This document shows positions 58,728-64,000 of a DNA stretch of 64,000 nucleotides, piece after piece. A program made the position numbers and the translations under genes. Source of the stretch: Vigna angularis (taxonomy: Eukaryota; Streptophyta; Magnoliopsida; Fabales; Fabaceae); assembly GCF_016808095.1 (NCBI RefSeq), contig NC_068973.1:4646501-4710500 (forward strand), in the 5' to 3' direction. The notes below the pieces were generated by a model. The model was not told the origin of the DNA and did no database searches. It saw only the letters and a program-made list of their open reading frames with translations. Position 1 is the stretch's first letter. Each line of letters begins with the position of its first letter.

Positions 58728-60066
58728 TGATAATGCTAATTCATACCATTATCTAGACATCATTTTAGTAGCAAAAATAATTCTTTTCTAGCTTGTAACT
58801 TGCTTAATCCTCTATTTTATCTTAGTTTTATGAATAATTGTGTTTTGGACTACTTTGATGTAATTTCATCTCTAATCCCTTATTTTGTAGCTAATAATGT
58901 GCTTGGAAGAATCCCCAACAATGTATAGAGCTGAACTAGCCACAGAAGAAACAAAACAACAAAAGAGAGAGTTCTGGAATGCGATCGCTGGGCTGTCGCT
59001 GGGCTGCCGCCGGGCTACTGCTGGGCTACCGCTGAGCGGTGAAAATCCAAAAATTGCCAGAATTTTGCGTTGAGCGCCATCTGCTTCGTAGTTTCGCCTA
59101 GGCACCTCATCCAGGGCGCCGAACGACATCCAATTTTGCAAATCTCGCGCCCGGGCGCTCCTCTAGGGGCGCTGAGCGCCACTTTTGCTGATGTGGCAGT
59201 TTGAGCTTATTTAAACCTAAAACACGAAGGGGTTTGAGTCTTTGGTTCTTTGGAGGCGCAATTCACTCAGAGGAGAGCTTGGAGGGCTGCTAGGGTTTGT
59301 GGGAACACTCCCTTCTTCCTCTTTGGTTTCTTCTTCTTCCATGGCCATTTTGTAAGCTTAAAGACTCTCCATGGATATGAAGAGCCAACCCTATCTTGTT
59401 GGGATTAGTCGTAGCCTATGATATTTGTTGAATGATTCAAATATATATACATATATATGTCTTTTCTATCAATTGCTAATATTCTTTTTTTCTAATCTTA
59501 AAGCTTGCATGTAATAGAGATGTTCATGGCTTGATCTTTGATTCATGGGTATGAGAATGTATCTTGTGCAATCTAGAACTGAAACAAGAGTACTAGTGGT
59601 TCATTGATTCTAGAGATGGGAGATGATTCACTTGTTGTCTTAGATCCTAGTTCTTAATGCAGGTTTTGCTTGTTAATTAATCAAGAGATTGATAGTTAAT
59701 AGGTGAAAGCTAGGCTCTTTCACTTAAGGAATTAGGGCTAGAGTGTTTTTGAGGATTGACTTTAGTAATTTGATGGAGAGGAGATGAAATTGTGTATGCA
59801 CTAGAGTGAATTGGTGAAAACTAATCTTAACATTGTCATTTCGTACTAATTCTAGTCTTTTCCGCTCTTAAGCGTCTCCGGATGCCAAAGACCACTTTTA
59901 TTTCCTTGTCAATTTATTTTGTTGCACTTATTCGTATATTCATTAATCTAAATGAGTTGTTAATCGTGCAATTAACTAATGTTACACGAGTCTCTTGAGA
60001 AACGATACTTGATCTTACCATTTTATATTACTTAAACGATTTGGTACACTTGCCGAGGTCTTAACA
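58728..60066 (+). mobile_element. Solo LTR of a different family, 1339 bp, with ATAAC target duplication
   Basis: It starts TGATAATGCTAATTCATACC at 58728 and ends CTTGCCGAGGTCTTAACA at 60066. ATAAC lies directly before (58723-58727) and directly after (60067-60071). The ending (GAAACGATACTTGATCTTACC, then GATTTGGTACACTTGCCGAGG) resembles legume Ty3/gypsy (Athila-like) LTR ends from general memory. It contains a GC-rich block (58975-59195) with CGCTGGGCTGCC-type and GGGCGCTGAGCGCC-type repeats. It is nested at the right end of the older LTR-like sequence. Confidence 0.85.
58975..59195. repeat. GC-rich short repeats inside the solo LTR
   Basis: Five CGCTGGGCT/CCGCCGGGCT-like phrases in 58980-59040, then GGCGCC/GGCGCTGAGCGCC palindromic phrases in 59070-59190. 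Clearly higher GC than the surrounding DNA. Confidence 0.75.
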
Positions 60067-60455
60067 ATAACTAACTTTTTAGTTTAAATATTTTAAAAAT
60101 ATAATTAAATTTTAGTATATGCATTAATTAATTCAAGCTTTCTATATCACGAGCTGCCAAGCAATGCACCTTGAACATGTTACACCACTCAAGAAAAAGG
60201 CAAAAGGGAGTGTATAGGAAGAAATACAATTGAAAACTTTAATTGGGATTACATTTTAATTGCTCATTGTTTGAGCTTATTAACTAGTACTACAACATGA
60301 GTCCATGGGAACCAATAACTACAAGTGATAAACCAAAATGATTCGTGGAGACCACAAATATATTTGAGATCTACAAAGATAAAAGGAAACAGTGCAGCTA
60401 TAATAATATGTTAACCAAACCATTCAACTTCATGAATGGGAGAAGAAAGGGAATT

Positions 60456-60713
60456 TCAAGGTGCAAATTTGCTGTGGGAGTCAGTGAGTCTGGTGGCATA
60501 GTATTTGGCAATGAAATCAGAAGCTTTTCTGTCAATGCCAGGCTCTGCAACCCAATGTGGTCTGTCTTCATCACTCGCAAAAACCCTTCTCATCCCATTC
60601 CCACTTCCTTCCCAATACTCTTCATATCCATTCTCACATGAGAAACATCCCTTCAATATCTTGTAAATTGATTTCTTCTCTGATCTCACTCTCTCTTCCC
60701 TTCTCGTCACCAT
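60456..60713 (-). CDS. Conserved small plant protein, 85 residues, unknown function
   Basis: Single-exon minus-strand gene, ATG at 60713-60711, TGA at 60458-60456. It starts MVTRREERVRSEKKSIYKIL, a basic region, then KGCFSCENGYEEYW. The second half has MRRVFASDEDRPHWVAEPGI then DRKASDFIAKYYATRLTD. I recognise the SDEDRP.WVAEPGIDRKASDFIAKFY block as a conserved signature of small plant proteins of unknown role. It loosely recalls the C-terminal helix of DUF761-type proteins (D/E-RKA..FIA.F). There is no signal peptide or transmembrane segment, and length is normal for the group. I chose the second possible start because the codon two residues upstream is TTG. Probable 3' UTR extends to about 60230. 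Confidence 0.8.
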   Translation of the reverse strand: MVTRREERVRSEKKSIYKILKGCFSCENGYEEYWEGSGNGMRRVFASDEDRPHWVAEPGIDRKASDFIAKYYATRLTDSHSKFAP

Positions 60714-60796
60714 TTTCAACTCTCACTCTCTCTACACTCACACCAATCTTTTAGTTTCACTGATTTCCTTCTACTAACACCTCTTTGTATTTGTAG

Positions 60797-61149
60797 GTGC
60801 CAAAAAGCAATCGCATGCCCTATTATTTAACTTATGCTGTGAAGAAAAAGGAGGATAAGGATTCCCTGAAATCACTGATAACTGATAAGGATGGTTATAT
60901 CTCTCATGTGATTGATCCACACACAACAGGCATAAGTGTCCTCCTCCTCTCCTTTTCATTTCTCATGCAATACTTCTCTCACCTACCTAGCTTCCTCATG
61001 CATTAATTCTTCAACTTTTCTTTTATCATCCAAATATAACTCTTCTGTATCCGTCTAGAACAGATAACTCCAAATCAGATTCTACGTTCAAGACCAATTA
61101 AAGAGGCTAAGTTGGAATCTGATGAAGTGCTGCGTAAAGGAGCCATATA
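60797..61149 (+). pseudogene. Possible gene fragment: two exon-like segments
   Basis: A T-rich tract ending TTTGTAG precedes an open segment at 60797-60930 (reads VPKSNRMPYYLTYAVKKKED.. and GYISHVIDPHTT). A second acceptor-like site (CTAGAACAG) precedes 61062-61148, which reads ITPNQILRSRPIKEAKLESD.. to a stop. Composition is protein-like, but no family is recognised, no 5' exon with an ATG was found, and the donor after the first segment is not canonical (CAG/GCATAAG). It overlaps the promoter region of the minus-strand gene. It may be a captured or broken gene piece. Confidence 0.2.
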
Positions 61150-61449
61150 ATCCTAAGGTATACAACAGGATTCTCAAATGTCATGTTGTATAGGGTAAAA
61201 GGGAAACATGAGTGCATTGAATTGACATTCGTGCTCTATCTTACAAGGCATATAGTATATATTTTGGACTGAAAATTGTAGAAAATAGAAAGTAAGTGTT
61301 GTGATAGAAGAGTGTTACCAGCAGTGAAGGTAGCGCTGTACAAAAGAGCCAGAAATGAGAACCTTATGATTCCAAGAATAGACAAGCAAGATGATGGAAT
61401 GATGGTATCACGTGATGTATTTGTAGTCATTGTGGTGTACACTTTTTGT

Positions 61450-64000
61450 TGATGGTGATTACTTTTTGTGTATGCTAGCTCTCACACTTTCATCAACATT
61501 GCACGTTCATTAAGAAGATTCTAATGGTCAATGTCACTGTCCAAATGCTGTCATTTTCTTTGGTCTAATGGGAAGGTGCCCTACAACGAGAGGGTGAAAA
61601 GTGATAAGAGAATGGAGAAAGAGATAGAGCCCAAATCTTAAAAAGTGGTTCACGAACTGAGTGTGAGATAGGATTTGCCCAACACAAGAAAGTTCTTCTG
61701 TCTTTCGGACTTAACAGTTGAGGGTTGTGAACCATTCAAAATCAGATCTCTTCAAGACCAGTGAGAGTAAGATCATTTGGCTAAATAACATCTAATGAAC
61801 TATTAGTAATTTTCATTACATCAACATAAAACTTCTTCACATAATATATACTCACTTTTGTCTTAATATATTTTCTACATACAAAACAATACAACCAGTT
61901 ACTCTTAATGAGAAACGTTGCTATTCATTTTCTCACTATAAAAACTTTAGGAAGTGACAAAACTTCTCTATAAATACAAACTACCAACGAATTACAGACG
62001 GCAAAATATATGGTAGTAAAAGTTCATCAATAAAACTTTACTCAGATAAAAAAATGCGTAGGTAATTATTAACCGTTAGGATTTATCAATAATTATTCAT
62101 CCGTAATAATTATAATCAAATTTATCGATAAATATATTTTGATAATTATTAACCGATTTTGATTGTTATATGTTAATAAATATCTTGATTTGATTTTTTC
62201 TTTTTCTTTTTCTTTTTCTTTTCCTTCTCTTCTTTCGTCGCCTCAGCTTCTACACTAGAGTTGCCACTATTTAGTGTTGCCACTACCACCTTTTCCTCTA
62301 ACAATAAAGTTGATTTATGTTTCTTGTGTTCTTCAATGACTCTAACACGAGTCCAAATTCTCTACTGGATGTTTTGGTGTTAACTTCTATAGAGTATTAG
62401 CAGTGTACCGATGCTGATACTTTATTTTTTTTTTAAATATTTTTAAATATTAAAATCAGTTCATCAATGTATTTTGAAAGTTCAGAGAAACAAAGTAAAA
62501 AAAAAAAAAATCCACCAGAGAATCCAAATTCCTCTTACACTCCTTACCCTTGATTTATCTTAGTTGGGATAGATTCATTATTTCCAATTATAATTTCGTA
62601 AATAAAAAATTATGTTAATGTGAGACTCGTAAACGTAACTTGCTTGATATTAAAGAAAGGTTGTTGTATAAACAGCTTTATTAAATTTTAAGGAATTTAT
62701 ATACGTAGAATTGATATTAAAATAACACTTTACATATAAATGAACTCTCGTTATATGCTCTTAAATAAATAATTATTAAAAAATAATAATAATAATTAAT
62801 TTAGAGATTAAAAATAATTAGTTATTATATTTAATTAAGTTAGAGATTTTTTTATAATTAAAAATTATTAGTATATCTAAAATAGTTTCTATTACTAATA
62901 AAAATTTATAGTTAATTTTTAATTTAGAGTTTAAATTAGTTTCTAATCAGACTACTAAGAATTTAACAACTTTTTGTTATTAAATTCTAATAGAAGACAT
63001 GAATAAACATATAATAGAAGATTTTATATCAATCATTATTAGTTGCTTCTGCATGATAAAGTCTATCAACATGTTGCAGATTGAAAGTTGTCTCGAGATC
63101 TTTTATTCATATATCATAACTTTATTAAAGGTTGGTAGACTTTTTAACTAAGATCGATTCTATAACACTCATCTGAGTATGAATAAAATACTTTTCGTCT
63201 TATAATTTTTTTTTTATACTCACATCACCGAATTATCTTACATTCCTAGAGAAATTTTTTGATATGCTATATCAAATTCTTATTTAAGATTCATGAGTTA
63301 ATTTCTCTGCTTAATGGATAGTTTTCCAAATTATAAAAACAAAAATACATCTTGTAAATTAACATGTGTCATAAGCACTTTTTTTTTTTTCTAATGAGAT
63401 ATTCCATCTCTTAAAACCTGAATCGAGTTTGATAGCATGATAATTATATTATTAACTTATTTATTTATTTATTATATTCGAATTAAATATTAGTTCATCT
63501 ATTTATTATATTGTTGAATTATTTATTTATTATATTTGGATTAAATATTAGTTCATCTATATTTAATATTATTTTTTATTATCAAAACATAAAAATTAAA
63601 GATAAGAATCGTCTTATAAATAGATACTTTAGTATATAGTAAAGATTTAACCCTCACAAATAAAACTATAATGATATATGATGAGACTAAACACACAACA
63701 AAGTAAAAGATGCTACTAACAAATGGAAATTTCCTTGAAATTTTTTATTACAATAACTTGAAAATACTCAATTATCAGCAATTTTCTTAAACTTGATGGA
63801 AATAAAATAGATACAAAATGCAAGTTTATCCTTGGAAATCTGAAGACAAGCGAATTTTATGGGTGCTTTCCATATTCCTTCCCGATGCTGCATATCTAGT
63901 TTGATTTGTTACATGATGTATTATACTTTCACTGAAACTTACGTCAATGAAATGACCAAGAAAGAAAAAGAAATGAAGAAAGTAGTGAAAAATTAGAATT
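61450..64000. other. AT-rich intergenic DNA to the window end
   Basis: No gene supportable. It contains a (TTTTTC)n tract at about 62195-62226 and a two-copy direct repeat of about 59 bp with ATTAAATATTAGTTCATCT (63480-63560). The last 300 bases (about 63720-64000) are somewhat less AT-rich and could be flank or UTR of a gene outside the window. Confidence 0.4.

Noticed and set aside
61236..61442. Small hydrophobic minus-strand peptide that could be a secreted signal
   Set aside because: It has a hydrophobic stretch, but no known peptide-hormone motif, no TATA box and no supported second exon in frame.

Overview
This is a plant nuclear chromosome segment, most likely from a legume and plausibly from the Phaseoleae (inference from the Ogre/Tat-type retroelement, its tRNA-Arg primer site, and gene content; no species marker was available). 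It is AT-rich with few genes and many transposon remains. Genes are split by GT-AG introns. No bacterial-style operon, CRISPR array or tRNA/rRNA gene was seen.

Layout. 1-1726 is the 3' part of a long LTR that begins outside the window. It is followed 2 bases later by an 18-base primer-binding site. 1727 to about 13.2 kb reads as the inside of an Ogre/Tat-like Ty3/gypsy element with no gag-pro-pol. It holds a 5' leader, a decayed ORF1-like relic (2953-3138), a clustered imperfect-palindrome array (4380-4592), an antisense gene, a long series of unrelated tandem repeats (7.5-12.7 kb), and two polypurine tracts. 13485-17056 is a second, full-length 3.57-kb copy of the same LTR, about 99% identical where they overlap, with GCCAT on both sides. 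17.06-18.5 kb is C-rich repeat-like DNA with palindromes.

The most interesting object is on the minus strand at about 7230-5690, inside the retroelement. It has a TATA box, a non-coding first exon ending in a consensus CAG/GTAAGT donor, and two coding exons. These join in frame to give a 152-residue protein with a WUSCHEL-related homeodomain, a WUS-box-like LLNLFP motif and a C-terminal EAR-like LSL. It looks like a WOX transcription-factor gene carried in antisense by a non-autonomous LTR retrotransposon.

The host genes are: a JAZ/TIFY repressor of JAZ11/12 type (24026-27436, +, five exons); the plastid 50S ribosomal protein L18 (31503-29472, -, three exons), convergent with JAZ; a 73-residue conserved small plant protein (40235-39930, -, two exons); and an 85-residue conserved small plant protein (60713-60456, -, one exon).

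The rest is mobile DNA. There are three solo LTRs with perfect 5-bp target duplications (21880-22790, 50498-52919, 58728-60066) and a related LTR-like stretch at 56.5-58.7 kb. A Tourist-like MITE (23183-23585, TTA duplication) puts two CACGTG G-boxes upstream of JAZ. There are also Mutator-like long-TIR elements at 32425-33782 (perfect 9-bp duplication), 33835-34852 and 42415-43519 (ending in an (AT)44 microsatellite), a copia LTR relic near 38.05-38.32 kb, and an ancient relic of the same Ogre-type LTR at 35014-35176. The long AT-rich intervals between these show no gene I can support.
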